Shown here piece after piece: positions 20,841-33,965 of a stretch of 64,000 nt of DNA. A program made the position numbers and the translations under genes. The notes beneath the pieces are model-generated. The model searched no databases and was not told where the DNA came from. It saw nothing but the letters and a program-made list of their open reading frames with translations. Within the stretch, counting starts at the first letter, position 1. Each line of letters begins with the position of its first letter. Source of the DNA: Chionoecetes opilio (lineage: Eukaryota > Arthropoda > Malacostraca > Decapoda > Majidae); assembly GCA_016584305.1 (NCBI GenBank), contig JACEEZ010000156.1, positions 414,566-478,565 of the forward strand. Direction: 5' to 3'.

Positions 20841-21056
20841 CTATAGTCGCCGCACAATAACTTGGTGAAAATGGGGCCCCTTCACTCCCCCCTTCCGAAC
20901 GCACGGGATTGGCTGAGGTGTTGGGTGTTGGGTGAGAATGCCTTGCTCCAAGTTCCGCCCTAAAGCCCCAACACCCAACACCTCAGCCAATCCCGTATGT
21001 TCGAAAGGGGGGAGTGAGGGGCCCATTTTCACGAACTTCACGTGCGGCGACTATAG
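20841..21056. repeat. Large inverted repeat (hairpin) upstream of TIMM29
   Basis: Arms CTATAGTCGCCGCAC..GGGATTGGCTGAGGTGTTGG (20841 to about 20933) and the near-exact complement (about 20968-21056), including CACTCCCCCCTT and its complement, with a loop of about 35 bp. It ends about 80 bp before the candidate TIMM29 start region. It could be a foldback MITE or a structured promoter-proximal element. CCAAT-box-like ATTGGCTGAG appears once in each arm. Confidence 0.85.
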
Positions 21057-21185
21057 TTACATTACTCACGTGAATTAGCGGCTTGTTGGTAACCTTATGA
21101 CTTGTTCTTGAATAGGTCTCAGGTTGATATAGTGGACAATGGAGGCAGCGCGGCGGGGGTTGACGGCCATTGTCACCAAAAAACC

Positions 21186-24100
21186 ATGGAAATTGAGGCT
21201 TCCCCAGCGTTAAGAGGCGGCAGGCTGGAAAAATGGGGTAAGTATTGATAATGAGTTTGTCAATCATCATATACATTCATAACTTACAAGAGTTATTAAG
21301 AGTGGCAGGTGCTCTCTCTCTCATACAAGCACACATTCATACGTACCTACATTTGGTGGCAGTAGTGGGATGGCAGGGAACGAGGTATTCAAAGCTATGG
21401 TTCAGGAATGGTTTGGGTTTAATAAAGAACAGATGGACCTGCTTTTTCTAGGTCTGTTGGTTTCTAACTTTCCACCTTGTCACTCATCTTCAATGAGTTC
21501 AATTCATTCAATCATTCAATTCAATGATTCATTCATGATGGCTTTACTTACATTAGACTTAATTCTAATGTTGGAGTTTGCCCTCCCTGTGAGGAACTGG
21601 CTTTATTTGTGGCCTCAGTCTCCTAGAATCAGTGCAACATAGGAGGTTAAAACAGATAGGCTATCAATGTTAGTTTTATTATCAATGAGGAATAGACTAT
21701 TGCACACTAATTTGATTTTCTGTTATAAGATTTTCATGGTTTAAGTGTTTCATTTTTGTCACAGCAGTGTAGCGGAATGACCTTCAAGTTGTGACCTCCA
21801 GGCTGTGACAAACTTGTCTCGTTATCTATGCACTCTCAGGGTCACCGTTTGTCTTCATCATTTGTCCCCAGGTGACTATTGGAAGAGTGTGGTGTATGAC
21901 TACAAGGAAGTGGTCTTGGAAACAGCTGTAGAATCCAGGAATCGTCCATTGAAAGCAACTGCATATGTCTCCAGTACGTTCCCATCTTAACCCCTGAGTA
22001 CCAGAACGTATTTTCCATTGTAATTTGACTACTATTAGAAGATTTTAATTAGTATAAGCAATATTTCAATAGATATGACCTGATTAGTATCCTTGTCCAC
22101 TAGTTAATTTGGTATATTAAGGTAGTTTTCGTAATTTTAAGGCTAAGAACAGATTATTTTATATATAGCAAAGGAAATATCTGGGTGTGAAAGGGTTAAT
22201 GCTTGTGTTATATTAGTCACTGCAAAGGCCACCTACTTGTACGATCTTGTAGTTGCTTATGCAAAGACATGGTTACAGAATACTTTGTGAGGAAGGCCCC
22301 TCAGGATGTTGACATGAGAGTAACAAGTATGGCAACATAGAGTAGAGAACAGAGGAAGATTCATATAATGTGGATTCAGCATTGTTGATAAGCACACATA
22401 GGATAAGTTGAAGTACAAATGTGATAAGTTTTCTTTCTGGCTAGAGGTCCGTATAAGTCTTGACTCATCGGACCAATACATTCCATAAATAAAAGATATA
22501 AAAAATAAAAAAATAAAAATGAGTTATGTATTAGCAAGATCTTATAGAAATTGTCTTTTGGAAACATTGATTAGCAGCATTTAGTTTGTTCTGGTATATA
22601 GTAGTGCCCATAATGTTCCTGGTATATAGTAGTGCCCATAATGTTCCTGGTATATAGTAGTGTCCATAATGTTCCTGGTATAATTATAGTAGTGCCCATA
22701 ATGTTCCTGGTATATAGTAGTGTCCATAATGTTCCTGGTATAATTATAGTAGTGCCCATAATGTTCCTGGTATATAGTAGTGCCCATAATGTTCCTGGTA
22801 TATAGTAGTGCCATAATGTTCCTGGTATATAGTAGTGTCCATAATGTTCCTGGTATAATTATAGTAGTGCCCATAATGTTCCTGGTATATAGTAGTGCCC
22901 ATAATGTTCTGGTATATAGTAGTGCCCATAATGTTCCTGGTATAATTATAGTAGTGCCCATAATGTTCCTGGTATATAGTAGTGCCCATAATGTTCCTGG
23001 TATAATTATAGTAGTGCCCATAATGTTCCTGGTATATAGTAGTGCCCATAATGTTCCTGGTATATAGTAGTGCCCATAATGTTCCTGGTATATAGTAGTG
23101 CCCATAATGTTCCTGGTATATAGTAGTGCCCATAATGTTCCTGGTATATAGTAGTGCCCATAATGTTCCTGGTATATAGTAGTGCCCATAATGTTCCTGG
23201 TATATAGTAGTGCCCATAATGTTCCTGGTATATAGTAGTGCCCATAATGTTCCTGGTATATAGTAGTGTCCATAATGTTCCTGGTATAATTATAGTAGTG
23301 CCCATAATGTTCCTGGTATATAGTAGTGCCCATAATGTTCCTGGTATATAGTAGTGCCCATAATGTTCCTGGTATATAGTAGTGCCCATAATGTTCCTGG
23401 TATATAGTAGTGCCCATAATGTTCCTGGTATATAGTAGTGCCCATAATGTTCCTGGTATATAGTAGGGGTCCATAATTTTTCCTGGTATAATTATAGTAG
23501 TGCCCATAATGTTCCTGGTATATAGTAGTGCCCATAATGTTCCTGGTATATAGTAGTGTCCATAATGTTCCTGGTATATAGTAGTGCCCATAATGTTCCT
23601 GGTATATAGTAGTGCCCATAATGTTCCTGGTATATAGTAGTGCCCATAATGTTCCTGGTATATAGTAAATGTTCCTGGTATATAGTAGTGCCCATAATGT
23701 TCCTGGTATATAGTAGTGCCCATAATGTTCCATATCATGTACACCATTGATCCAAGGTTCAGACTCAAGAATCAGTTTGTCCTTACAGTAATAGCTGGAA
23801 TTCTGTATGCAGTGAAGACCAATCCTGATGAGAGAGACTACAGAGATGTACTGCTGAAGTACTGCAATGAGTCAGCCTTGTTGAGTGCCAGGGTGAGGAA
23901 TGCCGAGGTGGACGACCATCTTCACTACATGGGAGACTGCTTCGACCACGGCTTGGTGAGGAGGTGAGGCAACACAAGGTGACGGCAGTGTACGGTATTC
24001 GGTTTCTTTTCTAGGGCGGTGAGTGATTGGAATGGACTCAGTCGTCAGGTGGTCAGTGCGCAGTCAATAGGGATCTTTAAAAGGAGTCTGGATAAATTCA

Positions 24101-26417
24101 TGGATGGGGAAGAGAGGAGAGATACGGCTATTAACCAGGGTAGAACAAGAAGTAACGGATTCAAGCTGGAAAAGCGTAGATTTAAAAAAGAAATAGGGAA
24201 AAACTGGTTCACAAATAGGGTGGTGAATGATTGGAATCGGCTCCGTAGACAGGTAGTTAGTGCGGAGTCATTAGAGAGCTTTAAAAGGAGGCTAGATAAA
24301 TTAATGGATGGGGATGAAAGGTGGATGTAGGTAGTGTTAAGTAACAGGAACTACCTCGTGTAGGTCTCACGGCCTCTTGTAGCTTCCTTATTTTCTTATG
24401 TTCTATTCTCCTTCCATCGAGTTGCATGAATCACTATTTAATTTTGCATGTCATTGAATTCCTCTGTGTGCCTTTTTGTAGTTCTCAGTATTGTTCTGAA
24501 CTTAGCAGGGTAGTTGTTCAAAGTATTTTTCTTACTTTGTATGTATATCACGTAACTTTTGTTTGAGGTAGATCTGATGAAGAACATGATTCCTTTTCAG
24601 GCTGCTGCTTCTTTCTGTTTAACGTTAGTTTTTCCCACAATTTTTATGAGGTTAGACGGCCGATGATAAGCTTCCAAATATATATCTCCTTTTCTATCTC
24701 CATATCTCTCTCCTCAACTATCTCCTTATCTCTCCCTTTCTATCTCCATCAGGGCTTTGAAACGGTTTAAGGGAACGAAAACGAAAACCGGAACGAACGA
24801 AATTATGCTCGGAACAAAAACGGAAACGAAAACGTTCTCATATTTACTGTTCCGGAGCAAAAACGCTATTTTAAAATCCCTGTAACCGGTTAATAACGTT
24901 ATTTTTTCGTTCCATGCCATATTTGGTCACTCATCCATTTTCACTTCCAGTAGCCAAATGATTTCAGTAAATACATCTTTTATCTGCAAGCATTCTTCAA
25001 TCTTCATAGCCTAATGCTTGGTGCGCCGAATTTTGGTGTGAGTGTCCTAGGTTCGCGTCCTTGTAGTACCACATGTATTCATTGACTTCATTGATTAGGT
25101 TTATCTAATTAGTGGGCTGGTGATATTACAAATTAATATATTTTTTGCCATATATAATATTAATATATATTTTAGTGATTCATGTCTTTACGGCAACTGA
25201 GATTGCATACTCCTACACTACGCTTCCTGTATTGTATATGTAAATGTGTTGCCTTATTTAAGTCGTATAATAATATAGTTCTTACGACATCTAAGGCTTT
25301 GATTTTGTTGGATACTATGCACCATGAAATGTATGGCTTTATTACCATCTATAAAAATGTAGTCATGTATAGGCATTATTTATTAGGGCTAATAGCATTT
25401 TCAATACCTGGTTTGAGAATAACGTTCTAACCGGTTTTCATTTCCTTCTAACCGGTTCAGGAACGTTATGTTTGGAGGAGGAACGAAAAACGAAACTTTA
25501 ATAATACTGTTTCTGATCGGAACGACCCGTTTGAAAAATAATTTCGTTTTTAAGCCCTGCTCTCCATATCTCTCTCCTTTTCTATCTCCTCAACCATCTC
25601 CTTATCTCTCTCCTTTTCTATCTCCTCAACCATCTCCTTATCTCTCTCCTTTTCTATCTCCTCAACCATCTCCTTATCTCTCTCCTTTTCTATCTCCTCA
25701 ACCATCTCCATATCTCTCTCCTTTTCTATCTCCTCAACCATCTCCTTATCTCTCTCCTTTTCTATCTCCTCAACCATCTTCTTATCTCTCTCCTTTTCTA
25801 TCTCCTCAACCATCTCCTTATCTCTCTCCTTTTCTATCTCCTCAACCATCTCCTTATCTCTCTCCTTTTCTATCTCCTCAACCATCTCCTTATCTCTCTC
25901 CTTTTCTATCTCCTCAACCATCTCCTTATCTCTCTCCTTTTCTATCTCCTCAACCATCTCCTTATCTCTCTCCTTTTCTATCTCCTCAACCATCTCCTTA
26001 TCTCTCTCCTTTTCTATCTCCTCAACCATCTCCATATCTCTCTCCTTTTCTATCTACTCAACCATCTCCTTATCTCTCTCCTTTTCTACCTCCTTATCTC
26101 TCTCATCAACTATCTAATTCCTTTTCAGGCTAAGCATTGGCATTTGCTCCTTCCTTTGGGTGGATAATTACTCCAAAGAGTGCGGCGTCTTCAAGAGTCA
26201 GTGTGGGTACCTGAAACCCCAGTACCTGACCTTCCATGAGCGTGTCCAGGACGTGGGGTTCCTGGGCCGGTGGTGGTGGACACATCAACGCATGCGGGAG
26301 TTTGACGTCAACCACCAAGAGCTGCCACACACGGAGGACTCGGCATTAAATCAGAGGCTTGAGCTCGTCTGGAAATTTACAAAAGAGAAAGTCACTCAAG
26401 CTAGAAGTGTATTGTGA
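21186..26417 (+). CDS. TIMM29: TIMM29, subunit of the mitochondrial TIM22 carrier translocase
   Basis: TIMM29 sits in the inner mitochondrial membrane and stabilises the TIM22 complex that inserts carrier proteins. Exons: 21186-21237, 21872-21973, 23789-23963, 26129-26417. All are GT/AG, phases agree, and the total is 618 nt for 205 residues (human about 260). Visible blocks: GDYWKSVVYDYKEV after a short N-terminus, one hydrophobic segment (ATAYVSSIIAGILYA, about residues 47-61), then KPQYLTFHERV and DVGFLGRWWW (about 150-160), followed by MREFDVN, all family hallmarks. The start has a good context (ACCATGG). An upstream ATG at 21137 opens a frame (MEAARRGLTAIVTKKP) that would join if one A were missing from an A-run, so the true N-terminus may be longer. 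Introns are filled with minisatellites, a TTAA MITE, a LINE and a hAT MITE. Confidence 0.92.
21987..22199. mobile_element. piggyBac-type MITE, copy B
   Basis: TTAA at 21987-21990 and 22196-22199. Ends TTAACCCCTGAGTACCAGAA and GGGTGTGAAAGGGTTAA. Begins 14 bp after the TIMM29 exon-2 donor. The rest of the intron up to 22590 shows nothing else. Confidence 0.8.
22590..23730. repeat. Minisatellite, 28-bp unit in TIMM29 intron 2
   Basis: About 40 copies of ATAATGTTCCTGGTATATAG plus TAGTGCCC, with a 32-bp variant (TATAATTATAG). Its period and lack of stops on the complement create a 395-codon frame of tandem YQEHYGHYYIPGTLW units, which I consider spurious. The array stops 58 bp before exon 3. Confidence 0.95.
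23998..24402 (+). mobile_element. LINE fragment with 3' end (family L-A)
   Basis: Encodes the last part of a reverse-transcriptase-type ORF twice over: RAVSDWNGLSRQVVSA..FKRSLDKFMDG, then NQGRTRSNGFKLEKRRFK..NWFTNRVVNDWNRL..SLESFKRRLDKLMDG and stop. It is followed by the 3' tail CGGCCTCTTGTAGCTTCC / TTATTTTCTTATGTTC. The C-terminal NWFTNRVVNDWN..FKRRLD pattern is typical of CR1/L2-like LINEs. This is the fullest copy of the family here and is apparently an internal duplication. In TIMM29 intron 3. Confidence 0.8.
24690..26110. repeat. Minisatellite, 36-bp unit, interrupted by a hAT MITE
   Basis: Units of CTCTCCTTTTCTATCTCC / TCAACCATCTCCTTAT run from 24690 to 24749 and from 25560 to 26110 (about 16 copies). 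The 36-bp period gives 12-residue repeats on both strands (SPFLSPQPSPYL and EKERDKEMVEEI), but it is intronic in TIMM29 and not a protein. Confidence 0.93.
24750..25559. mobile_element. Non-autonomous hAT element
   Basis: Ends CAGGGCTTTGAAACGG (24750) and TTTCGTTTTTAAGCCCTG (25559), with flanks ATCTCCAT and CTCTCCAT (7 of 8). Subterminal regions are rich in GGAACG/CGTTCC and AACCGGTT motifs. The interior at about 25015-25075 resembles a tRNA-derived SINE (TAATGCTTGGTGCGCC, then GGTTCGCGTCC like a B box). It splits the 36-bp minisatellite. Confidence 0.85.
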
Positions 26418-26472
26418 ATCAAGTCCATAGTTTTATTATAGAAAAATTGCCATTTATACTAGAAAGAAAGGA

Positions 26473-28152
26473 AAATCTCTCTCTCTCTCTCTCTCTTCCT
26501 GTTTGACCTTCTCTCTCTCTTCCTGTTTGACCTCTCTCTCTTCCTGTTTGACCTCTCTCTCTCTCTTCCTGTTTGACCTCTCTCTTCCTGTTTGACCTTC
26601 TCTCTTCCTGTTTGACCTCTCTCTCTTCCTGTTTGACCTTCTCTTTCTCTTCCTGTTTGACCTTCTCTCTCTTCCTGTTTGACCTCTCTCTCTTCCTGTT
26701 TGACCTTCTCTTTCTCTTCCTGTTTGACCTTCTCTCTCTGTTCCTGTTTGACCTTCTCTCTCTTCCTGTTTGACCTTCTCTCTCTTCCTGTTTGACCTCT
26801 CTCTCTCTCTTCCTGTTTGACCCCTCTCTCTCTCTTCCTGTTTGACTTCTCTCTCTCTCTTCCTGTTTGACCCTCTCTTTCTCTTCCTGTTTGACCTCTC
26901 TCTTTCTCTTCCTGTTTGACCTTCTCTTCTCTTCCTGTTTGACTTCTCTCTCTCTCTTCCTGTTTGACTTCTCTCTCTCTTCCTGTTTGACTTCTCTCTC
27001 TCTTCCTGTTTGACCTCTCTCTCTTCCTGTTTGACCTTCTCTTTCTCTTCCTGTTTGACCTCTCTCTTTCTCTTCCTGTTTGACTTCTCTCTCTCTTCCT
27101 GTTTGACTTCTCTCTCTCTTCCTGTTTGACCTCTCTCTCTCTCCTGTTTGACCTTCTCTCTCTCTTCCTGTTTGACCTTCTCTTTCTCTTCCTGTTTGAC
27201 CTCTCTCTTTCTCTTCCTGTTTGACCTCTCTCTCTTCCTGTTTGACCTTCTCTCTCTCTTCCTGTTTGACCTTCTCTTTCTCTTCCTGTTTGACCTTCTC
27301 TTTCTCTTCCTGTTTGACCTCTCTCTTTCTCTTCCTGTTTGACTTCTCTCTCTTCCTGTTTGACTTCTCTCTCTCTTCCTGTTTGACCTCTCTCTCTTCC
27401 TGTTTGACCTCTCTCTCTTCCTGTTTGACCTTCTCTTTCTCTTCCTGTTTGACCTCTCTTTCTCTTCTTGTTTGACCTCTCTCTCTTCCTGTTTGACCTT
27501 CTCTCTCTTCCTGTTTGACCTTCTTTCTCTTCCTGTTTGACCTCTCTCTTTCTCTTCCTGTTTGACTTCTCTCTCTTCCTGTTTGACTTCTCTCTCTCTT
27601 CCTGTTTGACCTCTCTCTCTCTTCCTGTTTGACCTTCTCTCTCTTCCTGTTTGACCTTCTCTTTCTCTTCCTGTTTGACCTCTCTCTTTCTCTTCCTGTT
27701 TGACCTCTCTCTTCCTGTTTGACCTTCTCTCTTCCTGTTTGACCTTCTCTTTCTCTTCCTGTTTGACCTCTCTTTCTCTTCCTGTTTGACCTCTCTCTTC
27801 CTGTTTGACCTCTCTCTCTTCCTGTTTGACCTTCTCTCTTCCTGTTTGACCTTCTCTTTCTTCTTCTGTTTGACCTCTCTCTCTTCCTGTTTGACCTTCT
27901 CTCTCTCTTCCTGTTTGACCTTCTCTCTCTCTTCCTGTTTGACCTTCTTTCTCTTCCTGTTTGACCTCTCTCTCTTCCTGTTTGACCTTCTCTCTCTCTT
28001 CCTGTTTGACCTCTCTCTTCCTGTTTGACCTCTTCTCTCTTCCTGTTTGACCTCTTTCTCTTCCTGTTTGACCTCTCTCTCTTCCTGTTTGACCTTCTCT
28101 CTCTCTTCCTGTTTGACCTTCTCTTTCTCTTCCTGTTTGACCTCTCTCTTTC
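26473..28152. repeat. Minisatellite, 17-24-bp unit (TTCCTGTTTGACC + CT run)
   Basis: About 85 copies of CTCTTCCTGTTTGACCT separated by CT runs of variable length. The complement has a 566-codon open frame of REVKQEE/GQTGRER units. The continual indels in CT tracts that preserve no frame argue against a gene. It starts about 56 bp past the TIMM29 stop and may be in its 3' UTR. Confidence 0.95.
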
Positions 28153-28159
28153 ATAACAA

Positions 28160-28726
28160 AATTAAATTCTCATTAAACTCATTCTCCTTTTAATTTCATT
28201 TCAAAAATATGAAAATACAAGAAGTAATATTTGAACTGCACGCACACCTATGTATGTAAATAACCAATAAAGAAAAATGTATGCTTATAACATATACATG
28301 AGGCACACCTATCGTGACTTTTTCTCTGTTCCGTTTTTATCACACCGCCAACTCTCATGAGAAGGCTAAAGGTTTCTGTCCAATATGTAACGACTGATGA
28401 AGCCGATTGAACATGAAATTGGCACTATCTATGTCCATTATTCAAGGTTTCTGCCCAATATGTAACGACTGATGAAGCGGATTGAACATAATGGCACTAT
28501 CTGGTACTTTACTATCACAAGGAAAGATCGGGTTTTGTGAGGGTTAACTATACTACTATCTAGCAAGGAAAGATTGGACGTGAAGGTTAACTATCATATC
28601 TACTACTACAAATAAAGATCATGAGTGAAGGGTTTTAAATACTTACAGCTACTACTACAAAGGAGATCTGGACGTGAGGGTAAAACGGAATAATCTTTTG
28701 CATCATTTGAAAGTACAAATAATTGA
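28160..28726. other. Intergenic with an 80-bp local duplication
   Basis: GGTTTCTGTCCAATATGTAA.. CGACTGATGAAGC at about 28371 recurs at about 28445. Otherwise no gene or element is seen. Confidence 0.6.
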
Positions 28727-28939
28727 GTTTACATCAAGCGCAAGTGCCTGATTTGTGATGAGGACTTGATGGCATTAGTGCTGGCAAAAGATAAACATGA
28801 TAAAACTAATCATGGGTCTGATTATAAATACATAACATATGAAGGTTTATGTAAGTACCAACGCTCTGAGCACGGAAACATGTACTTAAATCAACATTTC
28901 ATCCAAAGGCATGGCAAGTTGAGTCTACTTGCAATGTAA
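28727..28939 (+). CDS. Short Cys/His-containing open frame, unknown
   Basis: A 70-codon frame opens after TGA 28724 and ends at TAA 28937. It reads KRKCLICDEDLMALV, then DKHDKTNHGSDYKYI, then LCKYQRSEHGNMYLNQHF and IQRHG. The CxxC and spaced His residues resemble a zinc-binding fold, and the composition is protein-like, unlike the surrounding repeats. No start context or splice sites are clear. It could be an exon, a transposon remnant, or chance. Confidence 0.35.
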   Translation, partial: VYIKRKCLICDEDLMALVLAKDKHDKTNHGSDYKYITYEGLCKYQRSEHGNMYLNQHFIQRHGKLSLLAM

Positions 28940-29227
28940 GTCTGAGAACCTTAGCAGAGAGTATTTATACAACATATACATAGAAGATACTGACAAACTG
29001 AGTTAACAAATGAATAAAAAACATTGGTAACAAAGGAGGGATTAATATTTGGTGCAGTGGAGACAGTTTGCCAAATCATGTAAGGACTGATTATGCAAAG
29101 GGGAGAAAGTGCAGCTTACAGAGGTCTAGCACTATGGAAGATTAATAGGGAGGATTAGAGAGCAAGATTGATCGGAGGGAAGGGAGAGGAACGGATTTAC
29201 AGCAGGTGTTACTCAAAGAAGGATGGT

Positions 29228-29356
29228 ATTAATTATCTGGAGGAAGGAGATTAAATTACTCTGGAGGAAGGAGATTAAATTACTCTGGAGGAAGGAGATT
29301 AAATTACTCTGGAGGAAGGAGATTAAATTACTCTGGAGAAGGAGATTAAATTACTC
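29228..29356. repeat. Minisatellite, 24-bp unit, about 5 copies
   Basis: GGAGGAAGGAGATTAAATTA plus CTCT repeated. The flanks 28940-29227 and 29357-29877 hold no recognisable gene. Confidence 0.9.
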
Positions 29357-29878
29357 GGGGAGAAGGAGGGGGATCCCGGGAGAATGTCCGCAAGACAGGG
29401 AGGTCGGGGAAGGGAGGACAGATGAGGAAAAGAACTGGAACGGGCAGTAGTAAGATGGGGCAGGATAGTAGGACATGTTGGACAGTAAGAGGAGCTTGAC
29501 AGGGCGGGCAGAGGGTCGGGGAAGAGCGCAACATGAGACAGGGTGTGTAATCATGTAATGGAGAGGAAATTTTCTAAACTAAAATTAACGATAAATAAAT
29601 AAATAAATAGTCGACATATATTTTGAAAAAGTTGACAAAGCGAAACATTTCATTATGACCCTCTGATACCCTACTAAATACCTGCATCACACAACTGCTA
29701 AGTGAGTTACACATAAGGAAGTTACTTTATTTTGCTAAAACTGATACAAGAGCCAAGAAAAGACTTTGGTACAGCAGGTCAACTCAACAAGACAGATAAC
29801 ATCAATTACACAGAAAAATTTTGTTAAGCTAAAAAGTTGTCTGTACCGACCTATTTCAATCAAGTGAAATTTGCTGAA

Positions 29879-29940
29879 ACATAGGAACATAAGAAAATAA
29901 GGAAGCTACAAGAGGCCGTGTGACCTACACGTGGTAATTA
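29879..29940 (-). mobile_element. LINE 3' stub (family L-A)
   Basis: AACATAAGAAAATAAGGAAG then CTACAAGAGGCCGTG and ACCTACACGTGG: the complement of the common 3' tail. Confidence 0.75.
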
Positions 29941-30163
29941 CTGTAATAAGTCAACAAGCTTCGGGGACTGGGAAATAAGGATTGTTGGGTGTGGGAGGTA
30001 CTGCCAACCCAACAACTGCTGGGGCCATTACTCCCTCACAGAACACAAGGGCACGGCTGCCACCACACATGTAACACACTGCCCACCACCACCACCCATT
30101 GCCACACAGGACACACTCCCACAGCCACGGGTACAACCACACTTGTCCACACAACACACCACC

Positions 30164-31027
30164 TCAAAAGTGGATCTTCATGTGTCTGGTAATGTCACCC
30201 TTTGTCTTGAAACACTTGCTACATACATCACACTTGAACTCCCGCAAGCCAATGTGTCTAAAGTTGTGTTCATTGAGTATAGCACTGGTAGTAAAACTTT
30301 TCCCACACTCAAGACATTCATAATTTTTAACACCACTGTGCGTTTGGGTGTGTTGGGTGAGGTTACTCTTTGTAGCAAACCTTTTCCCACACTCAAGACA
30401 TTCATAATTTTTAACACCACTGTGCGTTAGGGTGTGTCGGGTGAGGTGACTGGTTTTAGTGAATCTTTTCCCACACTCAAGACATTTATAATTTTTATTT
30501 TTAACACCACTGTGTGTTAGAGTGTGTTTGATGAGGTTATCCTTTTTAGCGAATCTTTTCCCACACTCAAGACATTCATAATTTTTAACACCACTGTGCG
30601 TTAGGGTGTGTTGGGCGAGGTTACTCTTTTCAGTGAATCTTTTCCCACACTCCAAACATTCATAATTTTTAACACCACTATGCATCAGGGTGTGTTTGGT
30701 GAGGGTACCCTTTTCAGTGAATCTTTTCCCACACTCCAGACATTCATAACCTTTAACACCGCTGTGTGTCAGGGCATGAGTGGTTAGGGAAGCCTTCGCA
30801 GTAAACCTTTTTCCACATTCCAGACATTCATAATTCTTAACTCCACTGTGTGTCACGGAATGTCTCCCAAGGTTTCTCTTGTATTTAAATGTTTTGTCAC
30901 AGTACTCGCACTTCAGCTCACTGTCTGCCTTGTGGCCTGAGCTGCCTGCCTCCAGGTGATTCTTGCCATCACACCTGTCAATCCCCACAACTGAGGCAGA
31001 CTGATCCTGCTGCTTCCAGCCACTCAT
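30164..31027 (-). CDS. C2H2 zinc-finger protein, nine fingers, single coding exon
   Basis: Probable sequence-specific DNA-binding transcription factor. Starts at ATG 31027 (MSGWKQQDQSASVVG); the frame is open upstream but without another ATG. It ends at TGA 30164, 287 residues. An N-terminal tail of about 45 residues is followed by nine tandem fingers, each CxxCxxxFx5Lx2Hx3H, from CEYCDKTFKYKRNL to CDVCSKCFKTKGDI. The inter-finger linkers are HSGVKNYECLEC rather than the usual HTGEKPY. The linker between fingers 5 and 6 has a two-residue insert (VKNKNYK). Fingers 2-8 are nearly identical outside their recognition positions, which suggests recent expansion on an 84-bp unit. It lies downstream of TMEM203 on the same strand. 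The binding target is unknown. Confidence 0.88.
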   Translation of the reverse strand: MSGWKQQDQSASVVGIDRCDGKNHLEAGSSGHKADSELKCEYCDKTFKYKRNLGRHSVTHSGVKNYECLECGKRFTAKASLTTHALTHSGVKGYECLECGKRFTEKGTLTKHTLMHSGVKNYECLECGKRFTEKSNLAQHTLTHSGVKNYECLECGKRFAKKDNLIKHTLTHSGVKNKNYKCLECGKRFTKTSHLTRHTLTHSGVKNYECLECGKRFATKSNLTQHTQTHSGVKNYECLECGKSFTTSAILNEHNFRHIGLREFKCDVCSKCFKTKGDITRHMKIHF

Positions 31028-31589
31028 GCTGCTGCCCGGCCCCACAGCCTCCACAGCAGCAATACTCTCGACAGCACACGCGACGGCCGGTCCTGCGGCA
31101 ATCCTCGGGGATACCGGAGCGAGCCGGGTCAGTGCCGGGCAGAGCAGCCGGCTTGGACTGTGACCTCAGCACGCCATTATGATGAAGGAAATATTCAGGG
31201 ATAAACAACAGTAGAGATTTCTGTTTTCTGAAGCATCGTTTGTGATGTAGAGAGAGCACGTATGAGAGCACAATGTTCAGAGGGAAAAAAGGATGTTTAT
31301 AAAAGATGTGCCACAGGTAATGAACAAACAGCACCACAGTAACGCCATCGCCAAGGGTTGCTTGAAGACCGCAGCAAAACAAAAATGACGAAGGAAACTT
31401 ATAGGATGCCACTAAAAAAAAAATTATACTAAATGGTCCACAAGAATGTTAAAATTGGGAACAATATAACCACTGAATATGAATAAAAAGGACCACAGAA
31501 AGATGCATGGCAAATGATAACTTAACCACGATGGTCACCTAATTGTCATTTCGCTGGAAGAGATCAACACACACATGGCTGGGCAAACA

Positions 31590-33860
<2,271 letters not shown>

Positions 33861-33965
33861 GGTGTCTCCCTCCAGTCACTTGCCGTCACTTAGGTGTGTT
33901 GTCCTTGACCTGACCTGACCTCTTGCTTTCATGTACTGCTGAAACCATGAACCACGAATTAACTA

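Noticed and set aside
22581..23768. 395-codon open frame of YQEHYGHYYIPGTLW repeats on the minus strand
   Set aside because: Entirely a 28-bp minisatellite in TIMM29 intron 2. A stop-free unit with a period not divisible by 3 keeps several frames open.
25468..26133. 221-codon SPFLSPQPSPYL repeat frame and its antisense partner
   Set aside because: 36-bp minisatellite in TIMM29 intron 3, split by a hAT MITE.
26454..28154. 566-codon Lys/Glu/Gln/Arg-rich frame on the minus strand
   Set aside because: Derived from a CT-rich minisatellite (TTCCTGTTTGACC) with free CT-tract length changes; there is no non-repeat sequence or start context.
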